Assembly (NCBI GenBank): GCA_012295275.1 | Contig: CM022665.1 | Coordinates: forward strand, 42,458,652-42,522,651 | Direction: 5' to 3' | Source of the DNA: Chrysomallon squamiferum | Lineage: Eukaryota > Mollusca > Gastropoda > Neomphalida > Peltospiridae | DNA length: 64,000 nt | Shown: positions 1 through 12,800 of the stretch, piece by piece | Layout of the letters: the number at the start of each line of letters is the position of its first letter | How positions within the stretch are numbered: the stretch's first letter is position 1 | Translations under genes and position numbers: made by a program | Notes under the pieces: model-generated | Seen by the model: the letters and a program-made list of their open reading frames with translations, nothing else | The model's database searches: none | What the model was told of the DNA's origin: nothing

Positions 1-575
1 TGTACATACAGTAGCAAACAGTAACATTCACACATAACATAACAAACAGTAACAATGTATATACAGTAGCTAACATTCACACACATAACAAACAGTAACA
101 AACATACAAGCTAACATACACACATAACAAACAGTAACAATGTACATACAGTAACAAACAGTAACAATGTACATACAGTAGCTAACATACACACATAGCA
201 AACATTCACACACAGTAGCTAACAAACGGTAACAAACAGTAACAATGTACATACAGTAGCTAACATACACACATAACAAACAGTAACAATGTACATACAG
301 TAGCTAACAACATTAACACACATAACATAGACACAGATAACAAACAAACAGTAACAATGTAACAAACATACAGTAGCTAACAACACATAACAAACAGTAA
401 CAATGTACAAACGGTAACAATGTACATACAGTTAACATACACACACATAACAAACAGTAACAATGTACATACAGTAGCTAACATACACACATAACAAACA
501 GTAACAATGTACATACAGTAGCTAACATACACACATAACAAACGGTAGCAGTGTACATACAATAGGTAACAGTGT
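1..575. repeat. 44-bp minisatellite array, truncated by the left edge
   Basis: About a dozen degenerate copies of a unit containing acatacagtagctaac and aacaaacagtaacaatgt lie head to tail. Exact 44-bp steps are visible between copies starting at 249 and 293, and at 423, 467 and 511; other copies carry deletions. The array continues beyond the left edge. Reading frames across it are Cys/Val/Tyr-rich repeat translations with no protein character. Confidence 0.9.
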
Positions 576-1706
576 AAACTTGTGACAGCAGGTTACTGTG
601 TCGTCGTTAATTACTAAGGACAAGTGTCAGTTTAAAGTGGTCATCACATCTGACCGAATTCTACGTCCAGGTGAATTCGGCCGCGTGATGTGACCAGACA
701 AAAGTTGTGGAGACGTATCGAATGACTCGACTGAAAACTTAACAAAAGCCTAACTGTGCTTTTCATTTAAACATTTCGCCCACCTGTTGGGAATTGTTTA
801 CAGCCCGAGTGACCACAGTAGGCGCGGATCCAGAAAGAGTTGACGGGAGGGGTGGGGGGGGGTAGGGTTTGGATCAAGTAGCAGTAACGTGCGTGTGTGT
901 TTGTGTGTATGTACATTGTATATATGTAGGTATATCTGTATGTTATAGTTGTATGTTTTATGTATGCATGTATGTATGTACGTATGTAATATATGTGTGT
1001 ATGTGTGTGTGTGTGTGTGTGTGTGTTTGTGTTTTACAGAGGTGGACTTAGATATAAATATTAAGTCAGAGAGGTTTTTTTCATCATTAATCTATATCTC
1101 GTTTCAACTAATACTAATAACTAATACATCTATGTTCTTTTTTTTTTGTTGTTGTTTGCTATCTGTGGGAAGGTAGATATTAAAAATTCCTTACTGCTAA
1201 TCGATTACTCCAATAAGTACAATTACAAAAGCGGGTTTATTCTCTTTAAATTTCTCTTTTATAAACCTTATAAATAAATATGACACAGGAAAAATACAAC
1301 GTAAATCATTGTTGAGCATAGACTCATTTCACCCGCCTCTTATAAACACGTGGATCCGGCCCTTGTCCAGGGCAGTAATGAACTATGACCGATAAAAAAT
1401 AAATAACAGTAACAAATGCCCAACACGCCATAAAAGGAATAAAAACATGTATTATGTGGGTACACGACAAGGATTCATTCAAGTTTTATTTAGATACGTA
1501 TCTTCGTTTCAAAGACGTTCTGACAGCTGAAAGCCGTTGTGTCAAAATAAAACGAAATAATGAACAGTTAAAATAGAGAAAGAAAAAAAAAATTACTGTC
1601 GTGATTTTTAATAATGAAAAAAAAAAAAAAGAAACAAAGAAATAAATATAGGTCTGTCGAGAAATAAACAAATTGTAAATTTGAAACGCATAGAAATATA
1701 TATTTT

Positions 1707-1710
<4 letters not shown>

Positions 1711-1770
<60 letters not shown>
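1711..1770. repeat. (TA)n microsatellite
   Basis: Uninterrupted alternating T and A over about 60 bp. Confidence 0.95.
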
Positions 1771-1774
<4 letters not shown>

Positions 1775-1944
1775 ATATAGTGTGTTAAATACGTATGTTG
1801 AATTAAATATTTAATTCGTTAATTAGAAACTATAATTCAAATATATATATAAAAATACACATACACACATACACACTCATTCTCTACACATACTTAAATA
1901 ACATACACAACAAACACATACATGATACAAACACCCATACATGC

Positions 1945-1947
1945 GCG

Positions 1948-1982
<35 letters not shown>
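1945..1982. repeat. (CA)n microsatellite
   Basis: Alternating C and A directly after a short alternating purine-pyrimidine gcgcgc stretch. Confidence 0.9.
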
Positions 1983-1984
<2 letters not shown>

Positions 1985-2370
1985 AGACATGTAAGATTTG
2001 GCACATAAATATTACATTAGTCAGATAAGAGCGATCCCACCTAGCTGTACATGTACTGTTACCGCAGGCGATGTAATATCTGATATATGTTTATTGGTCT
2101 ATATTTTATATGCTTTACCCCACAGACAGGAAAATGCATATCACGGGCCTTTGATAATTCAGTCATAGCGAACTGGCTGCAGAGTATTATGAGGTGTCGA
2201 CCGAGGCGAATCGATCCCAAGAACTATTATGCCTTAGGACACACTTCTTCTTCTTTTTTTTTTTTGTTTCATACTTTATTAAATGAGAAACGTTTGAGGG
2301 TGATTTGTCATGTGACAGATTTGTCTTTTAAGCAGAACAGCAGCAGTGCGTGTGTACGTTTGTATATAAG

Positions 2371-2404
<34 letters not shown>

Positions 2405-2951
2405 TTATTTCTTCTTATTATTATTTATTGTCAAAATATTATTTTTAGAATTTTTTTTTTCTTGCCAAGAAAATTAAATAATAATTATCTCATTTTTCGT
2501 CAGTTAATTTACGTTAATAACTTGTACATTTTTTTTATTTTTTTATATATATAATACAGTCATTCATACGTATATCTAAATGCGTCTGTCTGCTGTCTAT
2601 GTTTAAATTGCATTTATTTGCTAATGGCGGTCCCACTTGGAAATCCACATTTCCGTTGATCCGCTCTCGGAATAATTCGGCAGGTGATCGGAATCGTACG
2701 AAGAGATATAGTCCAAAGTACATGACTTCGTTAACGTTATCAAAGACTAAACTGCGGTTGCCGAATTAGTTACTACATACTTGTATAGCAAAACAGCCGA
2801 TCTTCAGTGAATGTTCCTAAATGTTTCTATAAATAAATAAAAAAAAAAAAAAAAAAAATAAAAATTTATTCAATGAAAAGCAAAGGTTGTTCTGATTCCG
2901 CATTTTACGTACACACAAAATGGCAACGTACTTAATTTTAACATAAACGAG

Positions 2952-2954
<3 letters not shown>

Positions 2955-3006
<52 letters not shown>
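2955..3006. repeat. (GA)n microsatellite
   Basis: About 26 GA units. On the minus strand it reads as poly-Ser/Leu and creates spurious reading frames. Confidence 0.95.
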
Positions 3007-3010
<4 letters not shown>

Positions 3011-4879
3011 TGAGCAACTGCATTGATTTGTATTAATCGGAATTAGAAAAATGTAAAACACTGAACGAGAAATGTACAGTTTACAAAGAAATAATCTCAT
3101 TTGTGATTAATTACTGCTATACATTACAACAGGCTTAGTGATAAATAAATAACAAGTACGTAGACAAACAAATAAAAATATGTTTAGTGACAGAAAAATA
3201 AATTATTTAACTCAATTCATGACAAATCGTTACGGAATATAAATCAGAAAATAATTATACTTTGAGCAAATCTATTGGAGTTTTTCTAGATTATGGAATC
3301 AGGTATTAACCGAAAATGGATTTGTACTCTGTGATAACGCAGACGCTTTTCATTATTTATTTGTTTGTAAGGTTTCGTTTTTTGTCTTGGACTGTGTTGT
3401 ATGGGTAGGTTAATAACGAAGAATTTTATTTACCAGTATAAAACCCAAAATGTAACATGCTGCGTATATTTTCAAAAATTATTATTATTATTTTTTTTTT
3501 TTTTTTTAACAGTCCGCCATTCTTTGCCATTAATAAAGGAGAACAATAAAATAACAAGCTCGTAAAGCCACAGTATTTTTTAATTTTTAATTTTTATTTT
3601 TTTTTCATTTATTTGATACAACAACATTTTGACACATTTCAGGACTCATTAATTAATTGAGAAAAAACGTTTCCGCCACAGCGAGGGTTATTCTTACGAA
3701 TTATCAGGTGGAATGGGAAACAGGTCAGTTAGAAAGTCTGGTTTCGTGACCCGTCCTGTCTGACGAGATATAATCCAAACAACTGTAACCGTCTCCTATC
3801 TTTTAAATAAGTGCTTTTGAAGATACCAGGATTGATGATTGCTTTGGGGTGGTTTTTTGTGTGTGTATTTTTTTTATTTTTTTTCTTGAGGTGGGACTGA
3901 CTGGCTGTATTTCTCTATGAGTTTTTGTTGGTGTTTTTTTTTAGCGGTTTTTGTGTGTGTGGGTGTGGGTGTGTGGGTGTGTGTGTGTGTGCGTGCGTGC
4001 GTGGGGTATAGTTTTTGTGTTCTTTTGGAAGGTCTAGAAAGAAAAGAAACAAAAAAGAAAGCAAGTAAGAATATGTTTGTTCCATAAATAATTTGATTTA
4101 TTAAATAAACTGAACTTCATTAATGTAAATTAAGCATTTAATTTTGTTGATAATATTAATAAATAATTTTTAACTTTGAATTAAATAAACAGCTCTGTGC
4201 AGAAATGAATATCATTTATAAACTGATCGAATCCCAAACAGCTTTAACAAGTATATGAAGAATTTTGATTCTCACATCTCCATACGATTATTTCGCGAAA
4301 ACAAAAACAAGAAGAAAAGAATTAATGAACAGCGACAACAATAACGGAAAGAAAAATCACACGCAAAATAAAGAAACTATTAAATTTAAGAATAATAATA
4401 ATAATAATTAATCTTTGATACAGTGTTACACAGCTCGGCCGAAGCGTGGAGGTTTGTAGGATCAAATTTACTCAGTACACGAGTTCAGACATTTCCCATT
4501 CTGCTCAGTACACAATTACTGGTTTGTCACAATTTGAGGCGTGTTACGTTTTGTTACGTTTTGTTTTTTGTTTCGTTTTTTCCTCTTTCTCTCTCTGTGC
4601 GTAGGTTAATAAATAAAAATGTAAAAATCACTGCAACCTGAGGGAAAACAGAAACCTAGAGTATACCAGTAGTTCTCGGCTTTTAACACATTCACACACA
4701 GACACACATAATAAAGGTCAAATATTAATAGACTTAAAACACATACTACTGTCATAAAATAAATATTCCCCTTAAAATGAAAAAAAAAAAAAAAAAATGA
4801 AAATGAAAATATTGCATCAAATTTGAAAAATCTGTCTCTTCAGCATAACAAAATAAGCTCATCTTGGCAGACATTAAAT

Positions 4880-4925
4880 CAGAGATGAGGCCAGCACTCT
4901 AACCACTGCACCACACCAGACTGGT
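4880..4925 (-). repeat. tRNA-like A-box fragment (possible SINE head or tRNA relic)
   Basis: On the minus strand, 4903-4913 reads TGGTGCAGTGG, which fits the Pol III A-box pattern TRGYNNARNNG, followed by GTTAGAGTGCTGG as in tRNA-derived SINE heads. A good B box (GGTTCGANTCC) is not visible at the expected distance; the nearest candidate, around 4816-4830, is poor. This is a relic rather than a functional tRNA gene. Confidence 0.35.
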
Positions 4926-5464
4926 CATGTGAGGACAGTCATTTATATAACACTTAAACTCGATATCTCCATGACGACATCGAATGTGTACTATCCTCTT
5001 TTTCATACCCGGTGCACAAAATCATTAATTCGTTTGTACTTAATTTATACGTCTCTCGTTAACGTGGTAATGGCGTTATTGCGTTAGACTTCTATTGTTC
5101 GCTGTTACATAACACAGCCAGTGTGTGGGCACAAAATGTTAATTACGTGTAACAGCAGAATCTACTTCATATTTCACCCTCGAAGGGCAGCGAGATTAAT
5201 TTCAGACACACGTATCCCTTACTGCAACAACCCCGACAGTTTGAAATATTGTTCGAGCAGAAACCCACCAAAGCTGAGGTAGATTTGTCAGTGTGCAGGA
5301 TGCATCTCTGGGGTTAGGAAAAGCAGGGGCCTATAAATTTCAGTGTTGTTGTTATATAACTTTACTTCGTTTTAAAATGCTTCACAGATGAATACAATAC
5401 GTTTTCGTCGTCTAACCATGTCGAAACGTGTCGTAGCTTGGGGCCTCGCTAAATTTAAACATTT

Positions 5465-5735
5465 CCTTGTTTAGGGCATGGCCGCGTCTGCATTTTTATT
5501 AGTTTTACTGTATATTGATTTATTTATCTTTCATAGGGTATGTCCGTGTCTGTGTCTGTATCCTTCAGGGTTTAGAGTATGACCTTGGCTACTTTTTTCA
5601 TAGTTTAGAGTATGATTTCTATATTTTTCATAGTTTAGAGTATGACCGTATCTATATTTTTCATTGTTTAGGATGTGACCATGTCCACGACTTTCATAGT
5701 TACGGCATTACGTTTCTTCATCTTTGGTAGTTTAA
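5465..5735. repeat. Degenerate 30-33-bp minisatellite
   Basis: Copies of a unit resembling tttagagtatgaccgtatc followed by a T-rich part ending in ttcatag repeat at 5571, 5604, 5634 and 5667, with worn copies on both sides. Confidence 0.75.
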
Positions 5736-5881
5736 GGCATCGTCGTATCTAATTATCTAAATCTTGCATTATTGTTAATGGCATCTGGAGTCTACATATC
5801 TCTCGTGGTACAGGACTTCGTCAAATCAGAATCACCGACAGCTTTGACTTTCACTAATAGATTAACATACTAACCTATAGA

Positions 5882-5967
5882 GTTTGTTATTAAATTTCTG
5901 TGCGAATCTAATTTATCTCTGTGTTGACAGAGATAAGTTAGATTCGTACAGAAATTTAATAACAAAC
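5882..5967. repeat. Near-perfect 41-bp inverted repeat with a 4-nt loop
   Basis: The left arm 5882-5922 and right arm 5927-5967 are reverse complements except at two positions; the loop is gttg. In an RNA read from the plus strand both exceptions would be G-U wobble pairs, so the transcript could fold into an uninterrupted 41-pair hairpin. It could be a tiny foldback element, a palindromic duplication or a hairpin RNA precursor. No flanking target-site duplication was recognised. Confidence 0.85.
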
Positions 5968-5969
5968 GT

Positions 5970-7690
5970 AAAAGAAATGCTTTCAAGAAGAAAGAAAACA
6001 AGAGTTGTGAAAAAAATACGGAAATTACCGAATATATACGAACAACCTTCTAACAAACTAACCGAGCACTGGCAGCAAATCCGCGTACAGACACGTGCTC
6101 GACATTCAGGCACGTATTTCTTGGCCACACCATTCGAGAACGTTCTAACAGAAGGTTGTGAAAAGTCGTGTTTTGTAACCTGCTCGCTCATTAAAACCAC
6201 GGGGATTTTCAGTTACCATGGTTTTTAAACCCGCAAGTCAGTCCACCTACATAAATTACATGCCCTGTAACAGTTTGGAAATTCGATATTTCGTTTGTCT
6301 GTCTGTTGGGCTAAAAAAAGCTCATCGATAGGTGTTAAGAGAAGCGTATTATTAGCCACGTTCAGGAGTTCTTGAGTACCTGTGTGTATATTACCTACAA
6401 GTATAATTATATTACACGCCGGTTTTCAATTACATGCGTTATTACCAGATGGTATGTATTATATGCATGTACAAAACACACGAGATAAGAAAGCTTTTTG
6501 GGTAAATCTATATGATGTGAGCGAAATGGTACTTGAAAAGTGCTAAACAAACAAGGCCACGTTACGTAATCTTTACGAACACGAAAAAGATCGGTTCGCT
6601 TTCAGATTTGGACGGAAACAAAATACGAAAGTTAATCGCGACTGAGTCTTCGCTAATTCTCCGTTTGTTATGCAATGGATCGCGTAACGCTGCAAGGTTG
6701 AGGAACTACGTGACCTAAAATACACAGAGGCTTTTGCCCTGATCTAACCCTGACTGGTTATTTATGGAGTAACCCAGGGCAGTTGGCAAGGGACTGAGGC
6801 AAACTTCGCTCGTACCAGTCGGCGAGCAATACTCAGACGACAGGTCTGAGGTGCGTGCTTCGGAAAAGATACAGGAAAAATAAAACAAATATTTAAAAAT
6901 TAAATGATTTTCCTTTTCTTAAATTGTCTTTGATCTTTATTTTTAATATTATTATTACTTTTTTATTATTATTATTTATTTAATGTACTTTATATTTTAC
7001 TTGAAAAAAAAATGACAAATAAAATTTGTAAAAATATGCATCTCAATATTAATTTTTAAAATGAAATCCAGATCCTTAAACAAGAATGTAATTAATGATT
7101 TAAATTATTAGGTTAGTGGATAAGTAGATAAATAAATTTAATCCTATGGGTACATTTGACGTTTGAAGCTGTATTACATTTTCAGTATTATTATTTACAA
7201 TATTAATTATTAAACATATTTTTAATTATATTTCACATTCGTTTTAAACAAAGGATCAAGAAAAGAAACTTGTAAGTGATAAAAACGGACGCAGTTAAAC
7301 ATTTATATTTTCCTCAAATCGTTCCGCAATTTTAAGGACGTGAGGAATTGATTACCACGGTTACTCAGTCTTTATAGAAATTTTCTAGTAATAACAATTG
7401 AACTTCACTAATGTCTTCTTTCTGAGCGTAATACTTGAAATATTACACTTTTTATATCTAGTTTTAAAATTGGACAATATCGCAAAGGTTAGTGCTGTCC
7501 TGATACACTGTTGATCACATATCCCGTCTTAATATCAAATCTGTAGAGAACATTTTTACTTTCATATTCTAACAACCAAAACAAAGCAAAATTGACAGAG
7601 TGAAAACTTTATTGAAATATTTGTTCCCTGCTTCTCAATTATACAAGGAAATGTAACAAAAATACAGTTAATTGTAACCAAAAACACAGA
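5970..7690. other. Gene-free stretch
   Basis: Reading frames of 60-115 codons occur on both strands around 5900-6230, but no splice structure or recognisable protein accompanies them. A moderately GC-rich patch at about 6720-6870 may be an old repeat. The rest is A+T-rich and unremarkable. Confidence 0.5.
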
Positions 7691-7691
7691 A

Positions 7692-8016
7692 TAATCCACT
7701 GGTGCTAATTCATACAGGATTAATCCTTATGTGCCAGTACTTAAGGATTAACATAAACAGGATTTAACCATGAACTATGCAGGAATTTGGAATTATTTGG
7801 AATCATGATGTATACAGCATAAACATTTTGTTATCATTTACCTAGGATTAATCCTTTAACGTTATCTCACACAGTTAATCCTCTTCAAACCATAATTATT
7901 ACAGGATTAATCTTTTTCTGTCATTTTCACAGGATTAATCTTTTTTGTCATTTTCACTTTTGTCATATTCACAGGATTAACCTTTTTTTCCCCTGAAATT
8001 TGCACAGAATTAATCC
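7692..8016. promoter_or_regulatory. Cluster of GGATTA/TAATCC motifs in a degenerate tandem repeat
   Basis: Eleven GGATTA or TAATCC hexamers occur in 325 bp, starting at 7692, 7717, 7721, 7745, 7845, 7849, 7876, 7904, 7932, 7973 and 8011. Two are palindromic GGATTAATCC pairs. Many are preceded by aca, and the spacing suggests expansion of a short repeat unit. GGATTA is the recognised core of K50 homeodomain proteins (Otx, Pitx and Goosecoid classes). The motif content is seen directly; any enhancer role is inference, since simple repeat growth gives the same picture. Confidence 0.4.
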
Positions 8017-8221
8017 TTTGGCGCTTCAATTTATACAATTTATTACTTTCAAACTACCATGTATACATAATCTTTTACTCTACAGACAGGCAAACACATG
8101 GAGGAACTGGACTCATCGACTTGACCAGATGACCAATGAATGACCTGTAGCACTGCTCGATATGTATCACAAGAAATAGATGACATGATATTAAAATTAA
8201 ACAAAATAACAAATAAAAAAA

Positions 8222-8236
8222 TTGAAATAAATAAAA

Positions 8237-8283
<47 letters not shown>

Positions 8284-8285
8284 AA
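8222..8285. repeat. (AAAT)n microsatellite
   Basis: Tandem aaat units, with more imperfect A/T repeats downstream to about 8345. Confidence 0.9.
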
Positions 8286-9189
8286 ACTGATAATGTAGAT
8301 AATAAATAATCACAATAATTTTAATAAATAAATAATTAAATAAAAACTTTATTATTTTTTAGTATTGTAAATTTTTAACCACTGTTCATTTGCTAATGAT
8401 ATCCAGAATTTGCTTTACTTAATGTAATATTATTAACTGTTATAAAGCGAACAAGATTAAAAACAAAGTTTAAATCCTCAACCATATATATTATATTACA
8501 CACAAAAACATTAAGAAGAAAATAACCATAAAGGAGGACATTGTTTTTAACCAATGAATTTTAAGCACATTTTGTGTATAAAATATCAACCATATAACCC
8601 ATAAAATGTATTGCAGTGGTTAACTTCATCATCACAATATTGTATTTTACTTTTAAATGTTAAAAAAGAAGAAGAAGAAAAAAGATAATAATAAAACAAT
8701 TTAAATAATTACATATGTATAACCAGCTAAAATTTAAACACTTTTCAATAACAGATCTTAACCTAGTATTTTTTTTTTTTTAATAACTGGATTTAAAAGT
8801 CATAAAATTCAAGAACTTTCAAGAATTTCCAGGCAGCACAAGAATCATATTTGTTGGATGATTCAAGCTGTTGTGTTAAGGTTTATTTTTTCTGCTTTAA
8901 AGCAGGCTGGTGGGTACAGTATTGTTATGTATATAACAAGCCACAGTATCTACATCGTCTGTGATTTTTTTTTTTAACATACTAAATATTGTAGTAATAA
9001 AATAAAACAAATATATTCTAATCATTCTTTTTCACATTTATTTTACATCACATGTAAATGCTCTTGGTTTCTAGCGATGGTTATATTGCATCATAACAAT
9101 GATTACACACACAAATCTACACAAATTAAAAACATACCACACACAAAACACAAGTCAACAGTTACATCTCTACACTAAACTATACATTC

Positions 9190-9480
9190 AGTAGTTTTTC
9201 ACCAAACTGCAATGATGTTGTTTTTTTCCCAGCATTTTCAATTTATCACCAAACTGTAATGAATTGTTTTTCAGTATTTTCAGTTACTCACTAAAATGTA
9301 AAGAATCTGTTTCAGTAATTTTAAGTTTTCATCAAACTGTAATAATTCTTTTTGTCAGTGTTTTGAACTTTTTACTAAAACGTAATGAATTTTCTTGAGT
9401 ATTTTCAATATTTCACCACAATATATATATTATATATATATTTTTTTTTATATATATATTTTTAACTTATCATCAAACAC
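9190..9480. repeat. Degenerate 41-47-bp tandem repeat downstream of the CLASRP stop
   Basis: Copies of a unit with ccaaactgtaatgaatt and ttttcagtattttcaa start near 9201, 9248, 9290, 9331, 9374 and 9414. Looser tatcaccaaa-type copies continue to about 9720. It lies just 3' of the CLASRP stop codon, so it is probably in the 3' UTR. Confidence 0.7.
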
Positions 9481-9889
9481 TTCTACAATCATTTACAGAT
9501 TATTTAATTAAGTATTTTTTTAATTTATCACCAAATAATTTTGCCATCTACTTCAAAACATTTCATACTTTTTAAAAATTAATAACCAAAAATATTTCAT
9601 TCTTTTTTATTTATTACCAAATATAATTTTGCTGCCTACTACAAAACAGTTCATTTTTTAAAGTATTACCAAACAGTTTTGTTATTTACCATAAACTATT
9701 ATTTTTATTTTTAACTTATCATCAGAGAGTTCTGTGAGTGTTTAGAGTTCAGCTCTGTGTGGAGCTGTGTGGATGCTTATTGCCTAACTTGCATGATTCT
9801 GAGAATCACTGGTCAGTGAAGCTGGTAAGTGTTTTTCTTCTCCTGTTGTAGACTTCAACTGTCTGGCTGTGTTCAACTTGCTGCTGGTT

Positions 9890-12800
9890 TCAGTAAGCTA
9901 CAAGTTTGTGTCTGTCTCTTGATCGAGATCGCGATCGTGATCTGGAGCGGGAATAAGATCTGAAAAAACAGATAATAATAAAAACATCATTAACTAAACT
10001 AGATTTAAAAATACCATTAACAAAATTAATGTATTAAATATAAATACAATTTAAAAAAAAGAAATTATTAATAGATTAATTTATTTACAAATACAATTTT
10101 TACTAAAAAATCATTAATAATTTAATATATTATATATAAAAACAATTTGAAAAAACAATCATTAATAGATTAATATAAGTATAAATACATTTTGAAGTAA
10201 ATAACTTAATATTAATTAAATCTGCATAAACTCTGTTTTTAAAACAAAGTCCAAAAACATGAAGAAAATAAAATATATATATATATAAAGAATAATTTTC
10301 TTTTAAATTTGTTAATCTAAATATACAGAGATAAAACTTAAAATAGAAAACCAAATAACACAAAGTTATCTAAAACTGAAACAAATAATTTTAATTAACC
10401 CCCCCCAAAAAAACCTGTCTCCAAATAAGCACATGCCTTCAAGCACATTTTTTGAAAAATATGAAAACAATTCCAAACTGTTATTGACCAAACTACAAAC
10501 TACAAACTAACTAACCTCCTTCGTCTCATTCTCAGAGAAAGCATCTCCTCGCTGTGGCTGTCGCTGCTGGAGCTGGCAGCGTTTCTTGGACTGGGTCTGC
10601 GATACGACCGTCTGTCCAGGTGTTCCTCGGCCTGCAGCTCCCTGTGACGTTTCTCTCGTTCACGTCGTCTCATCTCCAACGCTCTCGTCCTCAGCTCTTC
10701 CTCTCTGTCCTACACCAGACAGCAAATTAATAAACACAGAAATTACTTTTCTTTCTCATCTACTCCAATTTACCTTTAATTTATTACCAAACTATTTCAT
10801 ACCTTTAATTTATTACCAAACTATTTCATACTTTTAATTTATTACCAAACCATTTCATACTTTTAATTTATTACCAAACTATTTCATACTTTTAATTTAT
10901 TACCAAACTATTTCATACTTCTAATTTATTACCAAACCATTTCATACTTTTAATTTATTACCAAACTATTTCATATTTCTAATTTATTATTTTATATATA
11001 TATATATATGTTTTATCCAATTCCAACTGCAGCTCTAAGTATTTTGTTAGGCTAATCTTCATATGGAATTGAAATTCTGCCGTAAAGGAAATTTAAGACA
11101 GCTAAGTTATGATAAAAATGACATCCAATAGCCTATGTATTTTTCATGGTGTGATATCATTAAACATTTCAATCATTCCTAAAAAAGTTATCATAATAGC
11201 TGTAAATGCACACAATCTAACTCACATGCAACAAATATTTCAAGGCTTACAAGACGAAATTCCCTATATAAATTTCAGTAAGATAAAAAAAATAATATTA
11301 AAGACTCACCAGTCTTTCCTGTTCCACTTTCAAAGTACGATGAACTTCAGCCTTTTTGTCGAGTTTGTCTAAAATTGGAAAAGAAAAACATACGACAATT
11401 TTAAATATTTTGTTTTTAAAAGACATCCTTTAAAACAATTATTAGGAAAACAATTCAGTTTAAAATTCTGTTTACAAAACAATTTAATAAAAGACTTAAC
11501 TGAAATTTATAAAATTTGTTCTGTTGTAAGTCGTTCTAAAGAAAAACACTAATAATGCTGTTCACATTTAAAAATAAAATATAAAAAATCATTCTCCATT
11601 TTCTGATCCAGTATCCATGCAACAACTAAAACAGCTCAAATTAATTAATAATTTAAAAAAATATAATTGTTAAAACAAAACAAAATAATGTTTTTATTCT
11701 TACGCTGTCGGTTGAGTTGGGCCTGCATCCTGCGTTTCAGTCGTTCCTGAGGTGTCAGCTTGTTCTGAAAATTTCAAACACGTCACCTAAATTATCACGA
11801 AACAGAAAACTCTCCATTCCTTGCCTCCAGTTCATTTACAAGATGAAAAAGAAAACTTGTAAAACATCTTTGTAGAATTCAGCATCTTCTGCTGAGGACA
11901 CTGATTTTCCTGTACATACAACTTAATATGTGTGGACCTGTGTTTCACTTCACATACACATCTGATACCAGCACAAAACACACTGGGAAACTGTTTCCTA
12001 TAAACAACAGCCTCCACAGAAATAAATGTTAACTCTCTCGCAACACTCTCTCCTGAAAACTGTATTTTATTACAGGCAACTTATTTAACAAACTTCTTAG
12101 ATCAAAAGCACTGTATGTTTACATACTGGAACTTTTTATAGAAGTAGATGATGCCCAGAAATGACACTAGATCAATACAAAAGATGATACGATATCCCAG
12201 CAATTCTGTCATAATTCAGTTTACAAGGGAAATCAAAATGTTACTGGAGTGTATTTGAGAATATGTGTTTAACCATGATTTGGACATCAAACAGAAAAAC
12301 TAAAAATGTTTAAGCTCAGCTAGAAATATCAAACAATTTTGCCTTCTATTACAGAATATTTAATTAATAAATTATTTAAACAATTTTGTCCTTACATTCC
12401 AGATTATATCAAACACAAAGTCCACAAAGATCCAGTTTGTATAAAATTATAATTAGAAAGAGTTTAGTTCTTTATTATTTCCCCATCACAAAATAATTCA
12501 AGAAAAACTATCCACATGTTAATAACAGCTCTTTGAACAGCAAACAACCAGTCATGAAAACTATTGCATGATTTACAGAAGATATGGTAAATGTTTCCAT
12601 CTGAATAAGAAAATCTATTTCTGGATCTTCATAAAGCCATGCCTGTTTTCACAATACATATCTATGTACAGCAGAAAATAATCACTGACCACAGCAAAGC
12701 CTTTTTCACATTACCCTTTTTAAAAAATCCAACAAAACAAAGAAATGTCCTATGTTAGCCACATTACCAATATTAACCACTTGTTAGTAACAGGAACATT

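Larger units (their letters stand above)
576..5460. other. Gene-free stretch with microsatellites
   Basis: No convincing exon or RNA gene. It holds (GT)n near 980-1033, (TA)n at 1711-1770, (AC)n near 1945-1982, long poly-T and poly-A tracts, (GA)n at 2955-3006 and (GT)n near 3950-4000. An imperfect inverted repeat at about 633-692 has a CCGAATTC/GAATTCGG core. Patches of more complex sequence (about 2150-2240, 2620-2720, 3690-3790) look like decayed dispersed repeats; two of them share a gagatata-tccaaa string, at about 2704 and 3765. Confidence 0.6.

Noticed and set aside
70-562. Three overlapping minus-strand Cys/Val/Tyr-rich reading frames
   Set aside because: They are translations of the 44-bp minisatellite with no splice or family support.
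869-1176. Plus-strand frames rich in Cys, Val and Tyr
   Set aside because: They arise from (GT)n and gtat repeats.
2817-3100. Minus-strand Ser/Leu-repeat frames
   Set aside because: Translation of the (GA)n microsatellite.
4225-4245. gatcgaatccc as a Pol III B box
   Set aside because: No A box at a suitable distance upstream and no cloverleaf; likely chance.
5884-6228. 114-codon plus frame and a 95-codon minus frame over the inverted repeat
   Set aside because: They overlap on opposite strands, the first part is one arm and loop of the palindrome, and no known protein or splice context is seen.
10769-10985. Regular spaced repeats as a possible CRISPR array
   Set aside because: Units are directly contiguous without unique spacers and the genome is eukaryotic; it is a minisatellite.
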